Under the pieces are notes generated by a model. That model ran no database searches. It had not been told where the DNA came from and worked only from the letters and a program-made list of their open reading frames with translations. Positions 27,298 to 36,820 of a stretch of DNA of 64,000 nucleotides are shown piece by piece. This stretch comes from Chryseobacterium bernardetii (lineage in GTDB: Bacteria; Bacteroidota; Bacteroidia; Flavobacteriales; Weeksellaceae): assembly GCF_003815975.1 (NCBI RefSeq), contig NZ_CP033932.1:4941501-5005500 (forward strand). Direction: 5' to 3'. The stretch's first letter is position 1; each line of letters starts with the position of its first letter. Position numbers and translations under genes: made by a program.

Positions 27298-28410
27298 TTA
27301 TTCAGAAATCACTCTCACCATTCCTTTCACCTGTACAAGCTTTTCCATAAGCTCTTCTCTGGAGTCTGCAAGAACATTGATGTGTCCCATTTTTCTTCCA
27401 GGTTTGGTTTCTGTTTTTCCGTATAAGTGGATGTAAGTTTCAGGCAGCTTGAGGACTTCTTCCATTCCTTCATAGATTACTTTTCCGGCATATCCTTCTG
27501 CACCTACCAGATTTAACATTCCGCTGTAAGTGATAGCATCCGTATCTGCCAAAGGAAGATTTTTTACTACACGATACATTTGCTCGAACTGAGAATTGGT
27601 ATTTCCTTCCTGGCTCTGGTGGCCTGAATTGTGCAGTCTTGGAGCGGTTTCGTTTACCCAAACTTTCCCTTCTTTATCCAGGAATAATTCGATGGCGAAT
27701 AATCCCGGAGAATTCACCGCATTCAGGAACTTTTCCGTAATAGAATCAATCTGGTTCTGAACATCTTCCGTCAGAAGAACCGGACATACATTGAAGTCTA
27801 AAAGATTCAGCTTTGGATCAGCTACCATTTCCGTTACCGGAAAGGTATTGGTTTCTCCTTTTTCATTTCTGGCTACAATAACGGAAAGCTCTTTATCAAT
27901 ATCTACAAGACTTTCAATAACTGAAGCTTCCTTCCATAGATTCTGTAAGTCTTCTTCTGTCTTAATAACCTGTACTCCTTTTCCGTCATATCCGCCGGTA
28001 TTCATCTTCTGAACAAACGGCAATGGCATCATAATCTTTTCATCACTGTTCCAAACTACCTGGAATTCAGGGCTTGGAATATTATGCTTTTTGTAAAATT
28101 CCTTCTGAAGGATCTTTTGCTGGATGGTTTTGATGATACCTGCATTAGGAACCACTCTGATTCCCTGTTTTTCAAGTTCAGCCAAAGCATCGGCATTTAC
28201 GTGCTCTATTTCAATGGTTACCACATCTTTGTCTTTTCCAAAGTTCAGAACGGTTTCATAGTCATTGAAATTTCCTTGTGTAAAATACGAGATATTATGG
28301 CATGGCGCATCAGAAGCCGGATCCAGAGTATAAAACTCATCATCATACTTCAAAGCACTTTGTATCAGCATTCTTCCCAGCTGTCCGCCTCCCAGAATTC
28401 CTATTTTCAT
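27298..28410 (-). CDS. purK: N5-carboxyaminoimidazole ribonucleotide synthase
   Basis: PurK is an ATP-grasp enzyme that carboxylates AIR to N5-CAIR, the substrate of PurE. The 370-residue protein starts KIGILGGGQLGRMLIQSA, carries PFVQKMNTGGYDGKGVQVI in the ATP-binding part, and FAIELFLDKEGKVWVNETAPRLHNSGH with the metal-binding acids. It is 6.1 kb from purE on the same strand and appears to head a unit with the DUF1543 gene upstream (25-base gap). Confidence 0.95.
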   Translation of the reverse strand: MKIGILGGGQLGRMLIQSALKYDDEFYTLDPASDAPCHNISYFTQGNFNDYETVLNFGKDKDVVTIEIEHVNADALAELEKQGIRVVPNAGIIKTIQQKILQKEFYKKHNIPSPEFQVVWNSDEKIMMPLPFVQKMNTGGYDGKGVQVIKTEEDLQNLWKEASVIESLVDIDKELSVIVARNEKGETNTFPVTEMVADPKLNLLDFNVCPVLLTEDVQNQIDSITEKFLNAVNSPGLFAIELFLDKEGKVWVNETAPRLHNSGHQSQEGNTNSQFEQMYRVVKNLPLADTDAITYSGMLNLVGAEGYAGKVIYEGMEEVLKLPETYIHLYGKTETKPGRKMGHINVLADSREELMEKLVQVKGMVRVISE

Positions 28411-28435
28411 TTTTTATTTTTATTAGATTTATGCT

Positions 28436-28999
28436 TTATTGAATTTTATCAATTTTTAAATACCCTAATCCCATTGGGTTCTCCTGATTTTCAGCCTCAG
28501 ATTTTGTAAGAGCAATGGAATATTTTTCTTTCATAGATGCCGGAAGAATATCATTTACATTGAAAATATCATCAATATCCACTCCATGCTTATCATCAAT
28601 ATGGCTTACGGCTCCTTCAAATCCCATGGTCTTATAAAACTCCGTAGCTTTAGCTCTCTTTACAATCTCGCCCATGGACTGTCCTACCATCAGATGCTGC
28701 TCGTGGAATTCTTCAAAAAATCCGGGCTTATAGCCTCCTAGATTAAGGAAGAACAATTGATTTTCAGATGGAGCTTCACCTTTTTCAACAATCTTCACTT
28801 CATAACCATCAGCAAATTTAACCTCCTGATAACAGTCAATATGAATCTTTCCTTCTGCTTCTTTCCAAAAGGCTTTCATATCAGGAACAAGCTCCTTAAG
28901 GTTTTCAGCAATCCCAAAAAAAACATCGTGCTGTTCAATATTTCTTCCTTTAGGGGTTGCCCCAAGAATCACATAAAATAATTTCATTTCACTTTTCAT
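28436..28999 (-). CDS. DUF1543-domain protein
   Basis: The 187-residue cytoplasmic protein begins MKLFYVILGATPKGRNIEQHDVFFGI, the signature opening of DUF1543, and includes FFLNLGGYKPGFFEEFHEQHLMVG and a second half with the SHIDDKHGVDIDDIFNV pattern. Family function is unknown. Translation could begin at 28999 or at the ATG at 28987 (MKLFYV), which fits the family better. It lies just upstream of purK in the same direction. Confidence 0.85.
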   Translation of the reverse strand: MKSEMKLFYVILGATPKGRNIEQHDVFFGIAENLKELVPDMKAFWKEAEGKIHIDCYQEVKFADGYEVKIVEKGEAPSENQLFFLNLGGYKPGFFEEFHEQHLMVGQSMGEIVKRAKATEFYKTMGFEGAVSHIDDKHGVDIDDIFNVNDILPASMKEKYSIALTKSEAENQENPMGLGYLKIDKIQ

Positions 29000-29037
29000 G
29001 CCTACAAAAATACGTTAAATTTATCTTTTTCAAATGT

Positions 29038-29068
29038 TTGGCAGACTACTACAATAATTTTATATTTG
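29038..29068 (+). promoter_or_regulatory. Bacteroidota-type promoter of the TSUP gene
   Basis: TTG at 29038-29040 and TATATTTG at 29061-29068 are separated by 20 bases, matching the TTG / TAnnTTTG pattern of flavobacterial housekeeping promoters. The expected start site lies about 10 bases before the ATG at 29085. Confidence 0.7.
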
Positions 29069-29084
29069 TAATATTAATTGTAGT

Positions 29085-29915
29085 ATGTCAGAAATCATCA
29101 TACTCTTCCTTGGTGCCATTTCAGCGGGCCTTTTGGGTTCACTTACAGGGCTGGGAGGAGGAGTCATCATTATTCCTTTATTAACGCTGGGATTCGGTGT
29201 TCCAATGCACTATGCCATCGGCGCTTCTCTTATTTCCGTAATCGGTACCTCTTCAGGCGCTGCGGTAGCTTTCGTAAAAGAAGGTTTTACCAATATGAGA
29301 GTCGGAATGTTTCTCGAAATAGCTACCACAGCAGGAGCCATTGTAGGAGCTTTGGTTTCAGGTATGCTTAACCCCAATACCATTGGAATTATTTTCGCAA
29401 GTATCCTTCTTTTGACGGTTGCTTTAAACCTAAAAGGAAAACCTGATCATCAGGAACCTCTGATTCAAGGAAGTCTGGAAGAAAAACTTAAACTTTACGG
29501 CACTTTCCCGGATAAAGGAATATTAAAAAGCTATTCTGCAAGAAATACAGTACCGGGATTTTTAATGATGATGTTCGCCGGTGCAATGTCCGGACTTTTA
29601 GGAATTGGTTCAGGAGCACTGAAAGTACTGGCAATGGATAATATGATGAAACTGCCATTCAAAGTTTCTACAACTACCAGTAATTTTATGATTGGAGTAA
29701 CAGCGGTTGCCAGTGCACTGATCTATTTCCAGAGAGGTGAAATTATTCCGGTAATTGCAGCTCCTGTACTGATTGGAGTGGTAATTGGAAGTTTTATTGG
29801 TTCTAAAACCCTGATGGTATCCAAAACCAAAAAGCTAAAGGTATTTTTTGCCATTGTGATTACAATTCTGTCTGTATATATGATGTATAACGGTATCAAT
29901 AAAAGCTTCAGATAA
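29085..29915 (+). CDS. TSUP (TauE/SafE) family membrane transporter
   Basis: The 276-residue protein has about eight helices in two repeats; the repeat signature GAISAGLLGSLTGLGGGVIIIPLL appears at the N-terminus and MFAGAMSGLLGIGSGALKVLAM in the second half. TSUP proteins export sulfite or organosulfur anions or import sulfate-type compounds; the substrate cannot be read here. The TAA stop shares a base with the ATG of the DUF1634 gene (TAATG), indicating translational coupling. This TSUP-DUF1634 pair is common in Bacteria. Confidence 0.9.
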   Translation: MSEIIILFLGAISAGLLGSLTGLGGGVIIIPLLTLGFGVPMHYAIGASLISVIGTSSGAAVAFVKEGFTNMRVGMFLEIATTAGAIVGALVSGMLNPNTIGIIFASILLLTVALNLKGKPDHQEPLIQGSLEEKLKLYGTFPDKGILKSYSARNTVPGFLMMMFAGAMSGLLGIGSGALKVLAMDNMMKLPFKVSTTTSNFMIGVTAVASALIYFQRGEIIPVIAAPVLIGVVIGSFIGSKTLMVSKTKKLKVFFAIVITILSVYMMYNGINKSFR

Positions 29916-30298
29916 TGAAAAAGAATTTTACAGATATAGATCTGAACCGCTCTGTAGGAAATCTCCTGAGACTGGGTGTAATTCTCTCTGTAGCTACTTC
30001 CCTGATCGGATTCATCAAACTGTTTACTGAAGGTTTTGAGATGCCCAGCAAATATACCAGCCTTGTTGTGGCAACTTCTTCTGAAAAAATATGGAGCCAC
30101 TTCTGGAATTCCCTTTGTAAGGGAGAAGGAATGGCCATTATTCAGCTGGGAATCCTGATACTGATCCTAACTCCTCTGATGAGAATTATCTTTGCTTTAA
30201 TAGGTTATTTAAAAGAAAAGGACTACATATATGTATTTATTTCCTCCATTGTTTTAGCAATTATGGCAGTGAGTTTCTTTGCAGGGTATGCCCACTGA
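29915..30298 (+). CDS. DUF1634 membrane protein
   Basis: The 127-residue protein has three predicted membrane helices (LLRLGVILSVATSLIGFIKLF, MAIIQLGILILILTPLMRIIFALI, YVFISSIVLAIMAVSFFAGY) and the GxGxxxIxxGxLxLxxTPxxRxx-like block of DUF1634. Its start overlaps the TSUP stop by one base; in other genomes the two are likewise coupled, suggesting a subunit or partner of the transporter. Exact role unknown. Confidence 0.85.
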   Translation: MKKNFTDIDLNRSVGNLLRLGVILSVATSLIGFIKLFTEGFEMPSKYTSLVVATSSEKIWSHFWNSLCKGEGMAIIQLGILILILTPLMRIIFALIGYLKEKDYIYVFISSIVLAIMAVSFFAGYAH

Positions 30299-30676
30299 TT
30301 ACATTTCATAAAACTCCAATGGCAAATAATCCGGATCTTGGGTAAAGAAAAATTCTTTCCCTGTGAATTCATCTATACGGATCTCCTCACAATCCAGACC
30401 TTTCCTTATTAATTCGTTTCGTTTTTCCGTTACATTTTCTACTGAAAAAGCAAGATGCCTTAATCCGCAGGCTTCGGGACGCGATGGGCGCGCAGGCGGA
30501 TCAGGAAAGGAAAATAATTCAATCACATAATGATCTCCTATAGCCAGATCAAGTTTATAAGATTTCCTTTCTTCACGGTAAACTTCACGAACGATCTGTA
30601 AACCTAAAGTTTCTGTATAGAATTTCTTTGATATCTGATAATCTGAACAGATAATGGCTATATGATGGATTTTCAT
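30299..30676 (-). CDS. VOC-family (glyoxalase-like) protein
   Basis: The 125-residue protein has the paired beta-alpha-beta-beta-beta modules of the vicinal-oxygen-chelate fold: MKIHHIAIICSDYQISKKFYTETLGLQIV and GLRHLAFSVENVTEKRNEL, with candidate metal ligands His5, Glu53-region, His74-region and Glu122-region. The GDHYVIELFSFPDPPARPSRPEACG stretch matches the small SMU1112c/YwkD-like subgroup, whose substrate is not established. A local GC-rich patch at 30470-30500 encodes the conserved Pro/Arg loop and is not foreign. Its stop abuts the convergent DUF1634 stop. Confidence 0.85.
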   Translation of the reverse strand: MKIHHIAIICSDYQISKKFYTETLGLQIVREVYREERKSYKLDLAIGDHYVIELFSFPDPPARPSRPEACGLRHLAFSVENVTEKRNELIRKGLDCEEIRIDEFTGKEFFFTQDPDYLPLEFYEM

Positions 30677-30697
30677 TTCTTTTAACTAATTGATTTA

Positions 30698-31138
30698 TTA
30701 TTTTATTTCTCTACAGTTTTCCTTTCTCCGGGTATCAATAATATAGTGAATTTTCCATTCATTATTCTGTTTCACCAGTTGGAAGCTATTGGCTCCGCAA
30801 TGGGATAATTTCCCTTTCAGGTAAAAACTGTAAGGTGTAAATACGGTGGCCAGATTTCCATCTGTATGAACAGCTTCTATTAGGATCCTTTCATCCAGGT
30901 CACCTTTTGAAAACTTTGAAACAGTATCTATAAATTCCTGTATATTGTCACCTTTTACGGTACCATCTTGTGTAATAGTCTGCAAAACCGCATTTTCAGC
31001 AAAGGCTGATTTTACAAGTTCAGGGTCTGCATTTTTCATGCCAAGAAACAGGCTGTGTATAGGTTTTTCTATTTCCTGACTCTGCTGTGCGAAACAGAAA
31101 CCACTGCATAAGACAAATATTGCTGTTATGGTATTCAT
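30698..31138 (-). CDS. Secreted NTF2-like (lumazine-binding-type) protein
   Basis: The 146-residue protein has a signal peptide ending CFAQ, then a cone-shaped NTF2/SnoaL fold: IEKPIHSLFLGMKNADPELVKSAFAENAVLQTIT, HTDGNLATVFTPYSFYLKGKLSHCGANSFQLVKQNNEWKIHYIID. Family members bind small ligands or act as enzymes; the specific role is unknown. It sits 21 bases upstream of the VOC gene in the same orientation and is probably co-transcribed with it. Confidence 0.78.
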   Translation of the reverse strand: MNTITAIFVLCSGFCFAQQSQEIEKPIHSLFLGMKNADPELVKSAFAENAVLQTITQDGTVKGDNIQEFIDTVSKFSKGDLDERILIEAVHTDGNLATVFTPYSFYLKGKLSHCGANSFQLVKQNNEWKIHYIIDTRRKENCREIK

Positions 31139-31251
31139 AAGGAGTAAATTTAACTAAAAATAGGTAAAATAAATTTTAATTTGATTATGAGATTTTAAAT
31201 TTCATTTTCCTTAAATTGTAATAAAAATTATTTCAGCCAAAGAATTTTTAT

Positions 31252-32334
31252 ATGTTGATTGTTTATATGATTCTGACCATACTTTTACTGGTCTTAACTA
31301 TACTACCTAAAATTCAGCATTCTCACTGGATATTCCGGGTTCCTGAATTTGCTAAAATACAGGTTACTTATCTCATATTTTTCACTTTTCTGTTAGGATT
31401 TATAATTGCTCCTGCAGAATATTTCTGGTATTATCAGGGATTTCTGCTGGCTTTATTTGTTTATCACAGCCAAACCCTTATCAGATATACGCGCCTTTAT
31501 CCTGTAAAAAAACATAAACACCGCAACAACTCTTCTGGAAGACTCCATTTTGTGTCGGCCAATGTTTACCAGTTCAATAAGGAATATGGAAGGTTTTCTA
31601 AGCTTATTGAAAAATATGAACCTGATTTTTTCATGACGATGGAAAGCAACAGCGATTGGGAAAAAGCCATGAGAAAACTGGAAAAGAAATATCCGTACCA
31701 GCACAAAGTAACCCTTGAAAACACTTACGGAATGCACTTTTATTCCCAAATTGAGATTAAGGAGGCAAGAACGCATTATTTTGTAGCAGACGATATTCCG
31801 AGCATTGAAATCCATATGGAAACAACAGATGGCTTTTCCTTTGTTTTCTTTGGTGTTCATCCGCCACCGCCAAGCCCTACAGAGGAAGAAACCTCCAAGG
31901 AAAGAGATGGTGATCTTCTAAGTACTGCCAAGCGGGTAAAAGATATCAAAGAACCGGTTATTGTAGTGGGAGACTTCAATAATGTAGCCTGGTCAAGGTC
32001 TTCTGTACTTTTCAGAAAGATGAGTCATCTTATAGATCCGAGAGTGGGGCATTCTTTTGTTTCTACTTTCCATGCCAGGTACCGCTTTTTGAGGTTTCCG
32101 ATTGATCTGATGTTTCACAGCGAAGACATTTTTATCAAACAACTGAAGACATTGGAAAATTTTGGTTCAGATCATCTTCCGGTATACTGTGAATTTTTCA
32201 TAGACCATCACAACGGTGAGCAGGCAGAGCTTATAGAAACAGCTACTTCAGAAGAAAAGGCAGAAGCAGAAATCATGATAGAAGAAGGTAAACAGGAAGA
32301 CGGCAACCGGGAAACGGTTGTTACTGAAGATTAA
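31252..32334 (+). CDS. Membrane-anchored endonuclease/exonuclease/phosphatase-family protein
   Basis: The 360-residue protein has two or three N-terminal membrane helices (to about residue 75), then an EEP domain: FVSANVYQFNKEYGRF, DFFMTMESNSDWEKAM, FFGVHPPPPSPTEEE, IVVGDFNNVAWSRSS and FGSDHLPVYCEF, giving the metal-binding Glu, the DFN Asp/Asn and the catalytic His of the SDHLP motif. The C-terminal 35 residues are Glu-rich and disordered. Relatives include phosphodiesterases and sphingomyelinase-like enzymes; the substrate is unknown. Confidence 0.88.
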   Translation: MLIVYMILTILLLVLTILPKIQHSHWIFRVPEFAKIQVTYLIFFTFLLGFIIAPAEYFWYYQGFLLALFVYHSQTLIRYTRLYPVKKHKHRNNSSGRLHFVSANVYQFNKEYGRFSKLIEKYEPDFFMTMESNSDWEKAMRKLEKKYPYQHKVTLENTYGMHFYSQIEIKEARTHYFVADDIPSIEIHMETTDGFSFVFFGVHPPPPSPTEEETSKERDGDLLSTAKRVKDIKEPVIVVGDFNNVAWSRSSVLFRKMSHLIDPRVGHSFVSTFHARYRFLRFPIDLMFHSEDIFIKQLKTLENFGSDHLPVYCEFFIDHHNGEQAELIETATSEEKAEAEIMIEEGKQEDGNRETVVTED

Positions 32335-32340
32335 ATAAAA

Positions 32341-32365
32341 AAAGTGGACTTTAAAATCCACTTTT
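32341..32365. terminator. Bidirectional terminator between EEP gene and mvaD
   Basis: Stem AAAGTGGA / TCCACTTT with flanking A and T runs lies between the two convergent stop codons. Confidence 0.85.
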
Positions 32366-32375
32366 TAGTATTGTA

Positions 32376-33431
32376 TTAAAACCTCATCACATCCTTCACT
32401 ACTCCATTTTTCTGAGTATGTTGCAGTAATTCTGCTTCTATAAATGTTTTGATCTGTTCTTCTGAAGTGCCGCTTGGGAATAAAAGGTGTACATTGGCAC
32501 CGGCATCCAGGGTAAAGAATAGAGGAAGTCCTGTTTCTCTCCTGAAATCCCAGATTTTATTGATCACTTCTAATGTTCCTGTTTTCATCAGGATAAATGC
32601 AGGATCGCTCATCATCATCATAGCATGAAGTGTAAGAGCTTCATGCTCTACCAACTTGATGAAACGTTCCATATCTCCATTTTTAAGGATTTCTTTCATC
32701 GGAACAAAGTTTTCCTTTGCCTCCTGAAATCTTCTTTCTGCATACGGATTAGACTTCATTAAGCCGTGGCCTACCGTTGAAGAAACGCTTTTCTGTCCTT
32801 CATGAATCAAGAGAACCCAATCGTTAAAGTTTTTGAATATTTCATGAATCTCACTCTCAGGATAGGCTACTGCAAACAGATCAGAACTTCCTTTCACTTC
32901 TTCCGTTTCTCCCCATACAATCAGCCCGTTGTAAAGGCTTCTGCATGCACTTCCACTTCCTAATCTGGCTAAAAAAGAAGCTTTTTGCAAAGATTCCTCT
33001 TCAGAGGTTTTTCCTGTAAATGACTCATCCAGAGCCATCAGGCATTTGGCAATAGCTCCGAATCCCGAAGCAGAGCTTGCAATTCCGGAACTGTGAGGGA
33101 AGGTATTCTCTGTTCTGATAATATATTTACCCTTTAAGATCCATGGAAGGTACTGTTCAATATTTTTGAAGTATTTTTCAATTTTTTCAGCGAATTTCAC
33201 CTCTTCATTGTTTGACAAAAATGTCTGTACGGAAAAAGGCTCGTCAGCCAAAAAATCCATGGTAGTATTGGTTTTACAATGGTTTAAAGTATAACTGATA
33301 CTTGGGTTAGCCGGAATCTGATTGTCATATTTCCCCCAATATTTAATCAAGGCAATATTAGACGGACAGCTCTCTGAAACCGTTTGTGTATGAATAATGA
33401 AATTTCCTTTTCCTATAAATTGTGTTGTCAT
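32376..33431 (-). CDS. mvaD: Diphosphomevalonate decarboxylase
   Basis: MvaD converts mevalonate diphosphate to isopentenyl diphosphate, the last step of the mevalonate route. The GHMP-kinase-type loop HSSGIASSASGFGAIAKCL is present, as are SCPSNIALIKYWGKYD and GSGSACRSLYNGLIVW with the catalytic-site residues. I use the ATG at 33431 (MTTQFIGKGNF), giving 351 residues; the frame is open to 33494, but those extra 21 residues are not family-like. Use of the mevalonate pathway is normal for Flavobacteriia. The other pathway genes are outside the window. Confidence 0.92.
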   Translation of the reverse strand: MTTQFIGKGNFIIHTQTVSESCPSNIALIKYWGKYDNQIPANPSISYTLNHCKTNTTMDFLADEPFSVQTFLSNNEEVKFAEKIEKYFKNIEQYLPWILKGKYIIRTENTFPHSSGIASSASGFGAIAKCLMALDESFTGKTSEEESLQKASFLARLGSGSACRSLYNGLIVWGETEEVKGSSDLFAVAYPESEIHEIFKNFNDWVLLIHEGQKSVSSTVGHGLMKSNPYAERRFQEAKENFVPMKEILKNGDMERFIKLVEHEALTLHAMMMMSDPAFILMKTGTLEVINKIWDFRRETGLPLFFTLDAGANVHLLFPSGTSEEQIKTFIEAELLQHTQKNGVVKDVMRF

Positions 33432-33640
33432 AGTTTGATTTAAGTGATAAAAACTTTGAACCACTCCGTCAACAGTTCTTTGAATTTTTGCCATTTCTCC
33501 AACTAAGGGAATTTCACGTCTTCAATTAGCTATCCGTGAAAGGTTTTACAAAACTTAAGTGTACTTGTTAAACACAAAGCTGGCAATTTTAAAAACTTAA
33601 GTATTAAAAACTTTTGTGACTTTTGTGGTTTATAAGCCTG

Positions 33641-35410
33641 TTAATACATCTTCTCTATAATATCTGCATATTTTTTAAGAACCACGTTTCTTTTAACTTT
33701 CAATGTTGGGGTGATTTCTCCTGTATTGATGTCAAATTCTGCCGGCATCAGCGTGAATTTTTTCACTTTCTCATAATCGGCAAGGTGATTTTGCAGCTCT
33801 TTAATCTTATCTTTATAAAGGTTGATTATCTTTTCGTTTTTCACCATATCTTCCCAATGGGTGAATGGTATATTGTTCTTTTTAATATAGTCCTGTAAAA
33901 ACTCAAAATTCGGAACAATTAAGGCAGATACAAACTGTCTTCCTTCCGCTACCAGCATAATCTGCTGAATGAAATTATTATTGGTCAGAAGATTTTCAAT
34001 CTGTTGCGGTGCGATATATTTTCCGTTGGAAGTTTTCATCAGATCCTTAAGTCTGTCTGTAATAATCAGATTTCCTTTATCATCTAATTTACCCGCATCA
34101 CCTGTTTTAAACCAGCCGTCTTCTGTAAATACTTTCTGAGTTTCTTCAGGTCTGTTATAATATCCTTTCATGATCCCGTTTCCTCTGGCCTGGATCTCAT
34201 CACTTTCTCCAATACGGATTTCTACTCCTGGCAGTGGTTTACCGCTTGTTGCATGCTCAAAATGAGTTAAAGGGAAAAGCGTTAAGGTAGCTGTAGTTTC
34301 TGTTAAACCATATCCAACGGTAACATGGATCCCTACAGATTCAAAGAATCTGGTAACTTCCGGAGATAGTGAGGCTCCACCACAAGGTAAAAACCATAAT
34401 CTTCCACCCATTTTTTCCTTGATCTTACTGAAGACCAACATATCTGCAACAGATTCTTTTAATTTTAACCCAAAAGGAATTGGTCTTTCATTTCTTCTTA
34501 ATTCTGCAGTTTCCCAGCCGGTTTTTAAAGCCCAATCAAAAATCTTTTTCTTTAAGGATGAACCTTCTTCTGCTTTTTCAAGAACTCCGGCATATACTTT
34601 CTGGAAGAATCTCGGTACCGCACACATGGCAGTAGGCTTTACTTCCTCCAATGCTTTGGCTACGTTTTTCGGATCTTCAAGGAAATAAACCCTTGCACCA
34701 CCATAAAGGCACAATAAACTCCAGCTTCTTTCAAAAACATGGCTTAATGGTAAGAATGCCAATGAAAGCTCTTCTTCAAAGTTTTTAAATTTAAAAAATT
34801 CAAAATGGGAATCGAATGCCTTGATGAAATTCCCATGGGTAAGCATAACCCCTTTAGGTATTCCTGTGGTACCCGAAGTATAGATCAGCGTAGCCGTATC
34901 GTCATATTCTCTTTTGCAGATCTCCAGTTTTGGAGAAGCCTTGGCAATGAAATCTTCAAGATAAAAGCTGCTGAATTCTTTCTTGATCCACACTGCTTTT
35001 TTAGAAACAATAATGGTTTCAAGATAATTATCTTCTTTGTGTAAAAGTTCCAGACAGGCATCGTACTGCATTTGGTTTCCTACCAGGATCACCTTCGTTC
35101 CGGAATCTTTAATGATATATTCTGCCTGCTCAGCATTATTCGTAGAATAAATTGGAACAGTAACTGCTCCAATAGACATTGCTGCCAAATCCATTATCAT
35201 CCATTCAGATGAATTATCTGAATAAATAGCCACTTTATCATTTTCCTGAACACCTGCTCCTTTTAGTGCATTGGCGGTTTTAAAAATAATTTCACTGAAT
35301 TTCTTCCAGCTCAGCTCTTTCCAGGCTTCTTCTTTCTTTTTAAAACCAATGGCTGCTTTAATAGGATGTTTTTCTACATTTTTAAGGATTATTGCCTCTG
35401 CAAGATTCAT
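33641..35410 (-). CDS. Long-chain acyl-CoA synthetase-type AMP-binding ligase
   Basis: The 589-residue cytoplasmic enzyme activates a fatty acid with ATP and joins it to CoA. The P-loop-like motif YTSGTTGIPKGV is at residues 177-188; further blocks are PLSHVFERSW, VGYGLTETTATLTL, GWFKTGDAG and ITDRLKDLMKTSNGKYIAPQQIE with the late catalytic Lys region. Length and the AKALEEVKPT block fit the FadD15/ACSL group. The start overlaps the end of the upstream SDR gene by 4 bases (ATGA), so the two are co-translated. Confidence 0.93.
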   Translation of the reverse strand: MNLAEAIILKNVEKHPIKAAIGFKKKEEAWKELSWKKFSEIIFKTANALKGAGVQENDKVAIYSDNSSEWMIMDLAAMSIGAVTVPIYSTNNAEQAEYIIKDSGTKVILVGNQMQYDACLELLHKEDNYLETIIVSKKAVWIKKEFSSFYLEDFIAKASPKLEICKREYDDTATLIYTSGTTGIPKGVMLTHGNFIKAFDSHFEFFKFKNFEEELSLAFLPLSHVFERSWSLLCLYGGARVYFLEDPKNVAKALEEVKPTAMCAVPRFFQKVYAGVLEKAEEGSSLKKKIFDWALKTGWETAELRRNERPIPFGLKLKESVADMLVFSKIKEKMGGRLWFLPCGGASLSPEVTRFFESVGIHVTVGYGLTETTATLTLFPLTHFEHATSGKPLPGVEIRIGESDEIQARGNGIMKGYYNRPEETQKVFTEDGWFKTGDAGKLDDKGNLIITDRLKDLMKTSNGKYIAPQQIENLLTNNNFIQQIMLVAEGRQFVSALIVPNFEFLQDYIKKNNIPFTHWEDMVKNEKIINLYKDKIKELQNHLADYEKVKKFTLMPAEFDINTGEITPTLKVKRNVVLKKYADIIEKMY

Positions 35411-36420
35411 TTCTTCAGCTTTTTGTCGTTAATATAATTGTTCAGGTGAAAGTCTATGCTTTCTTGGATGGGAATAAACTGATAATTCAGTTTTTCCTTG
35501 ACTTTGTGATTGGAAATGGTGTTGAATGAAGAGATAGCCTCAATATTGGATTCTGTGATCATTCTAAGCTTAGGAATCAGCCATCCGAAAAGAGTATTAG
35601 CCCATTTTCCTATGTTTAATTGCCATCTTGCAAGAATTTTTGCTTCTTTAAGGCCCAATCGGGTCCTGATCTGTTTTGCCAGATCGGCATATCTGTTATT
35701 TTCGGCAACAATAATAAAACGTTCCCCAAAAATATTGTTTTCCATCAGTTCAATGGCAGTTTTAGCAACATCTCTCACATCCACATAAGCAGATCCGCCG
35801 GCAAACGTAAAGCTGTTATCTTCAAAGGTTGAGAAAAGCTCACCGCTGCTTTGTGTCCAGTTTCCACTTCCTACGATCATTCCAGGATTGATGATAACTA
35901 CGTTCATTCCTTCTGCTGAGGCTCTCCAGACTTCCATTTCAGATAAGTGTTTGGAAATAGCATAGGCAGAATGTTCTAATTTTGGATTGAAATCGGAACC
36001 TTCATCAAGCTCTCCTTTCTCATTATAGTTATCTAAAACGGCTACAGAGCTTACATGCAGAAATTTTCTGACACTGGAATCTTCGCAGGCATACAACAGA
36101 TTTTCAGTACCTTTAATATTCGTATGGTACATTTCTTTCTCATCTTTGGGATGAAAGCTCACTTTTGCGGCACAGTGGTAGACCTCATCTACTCCTTTCA
36201 AAGCATCCTTTAAGGAATCAATATCATCAAAATCCACATTAACCCATTCTATCTTATTGAAAAAATCATCAGGATTCTCCGTATAAAAGCTGTATGAATG
36301 CCTTACTTCGTTTAAATTGCTGCCCGGTCTTTTGGAAGCACGTACGCTTTTACCTCTTTTAAGAAGCTCCAGCACGATTATTCTCCCCAGAATTCCGGTT
36401 GCACCCGTTACAAAAACCAT
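35407..36420 (-). CDS. Extended SDR (NAD-dependent epimerase/dehydratase-like)
   Basis: The 337-residue protein starts with the Rossmann loop MVFVTGATGILGRIIVLELL (TGATGILG) and has the YxxxK catalytic pair in HSAYAISKHLSEM, as well as HVSSVAVLD and INPGMIVGSGNW. This places it in the extended SDR group near dihydroflavonol-reductase/3-beta-HSD-like proteins. The substrate is unknown. The four-base overlap with an acyl-CoA ligase suggests a lipid-related reduction, which is inference only. Confidence 0.88.
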   Translation of the reverse strand: MVFVTGATGILGRIIVLELLKRGKSVRASKRPGSNLNEVRHSYSFYTENPDDFFNKIEWVNVDFDDIDSLKDALKGVDEVYHCAAKVSFHPKDEKEMYHTNIKGTENLLYACEDSSVRKFLHVSSVAVLDNYNEKGELDEGSDFNPKLEHSAYAISKHLSEMEVWRASAEGMNVVIINPGMIVGSGNWTQSSGELFSTFEDNSFTFAGGSAYVDVRDVAKTAIELMENNIFGERFIIVAENNRYADLAKQIRTRLGLKEAKILARWQLNIGKWANTLFGWLIPKLRMITESNIEAISSFNTISNHKVKEKLNYQFIPIQESIDFHLNNYINDKKLKK

Positions 36421-36820
36421 TAAATTATGTTGCTTGATTGCTGACTAAAATATGACAATATTTTTTATCCGGCAATTCTTCAGGTTCCTATAAAAGTTAC
36501 CTGAAAAACTGCTTTTGCAAATTTGCGATTTTTAAAACAAAATTCAACTTTATTTAACCAATATTATCATTCTGAAAATCAGAAAATATGAAATTTAAAT
36601 ACAGAGTACTTTTATTTCAACCACAAATCGAATCGTTAATAAAGTCAAAAAACATTTTTCTTTGAGCACATAAGTTTTTAAAAATACCTCCGTTGAAAAC
36701 GTAAAAAATTCTCATCTACTGCAGCGCTGGCAAAAATTTAGGAGGTTTTGACGGAGTGGTTTAATAAAAAAGCCCTGAAAGCATTACAACTTCCAGAGCC
36801 ACTATATAAAAATTAATCAT
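36421..36820. other. 400-bp intergenic region between graspetide operon and SDR gene
   Basis: I searched both strands for further short precursor ORFs with a PFFAxFLE box or a PSD core and found none. The right end holds the operon terminator (36765-36800). A stretch at 36640-36760 resembles decayed sequence, but no family could be recognised. Confidence 0.5.
36765..36800 (-). terminator. Terminator of the graspetide operon
   Basis: On the minus strand GGCTCTGGAAG pairs with CTTTCAGGGCT across an 8-base loop (10-11 pairs including G-U), followed by six T residues, about 20 bases beyond the MvdD-like stop codon. Confidence 0.75.

Noticed and set aside
30470..30500. GC-rich patch as foreign DNA
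   Set aside because: It encodes the conserved Pro/Arg loop of the VOC protein.
36421..36764. A second graspetide precursor near the ligases
   Set aside because: No PFFAxFLE box or PSD core was found on either strand.
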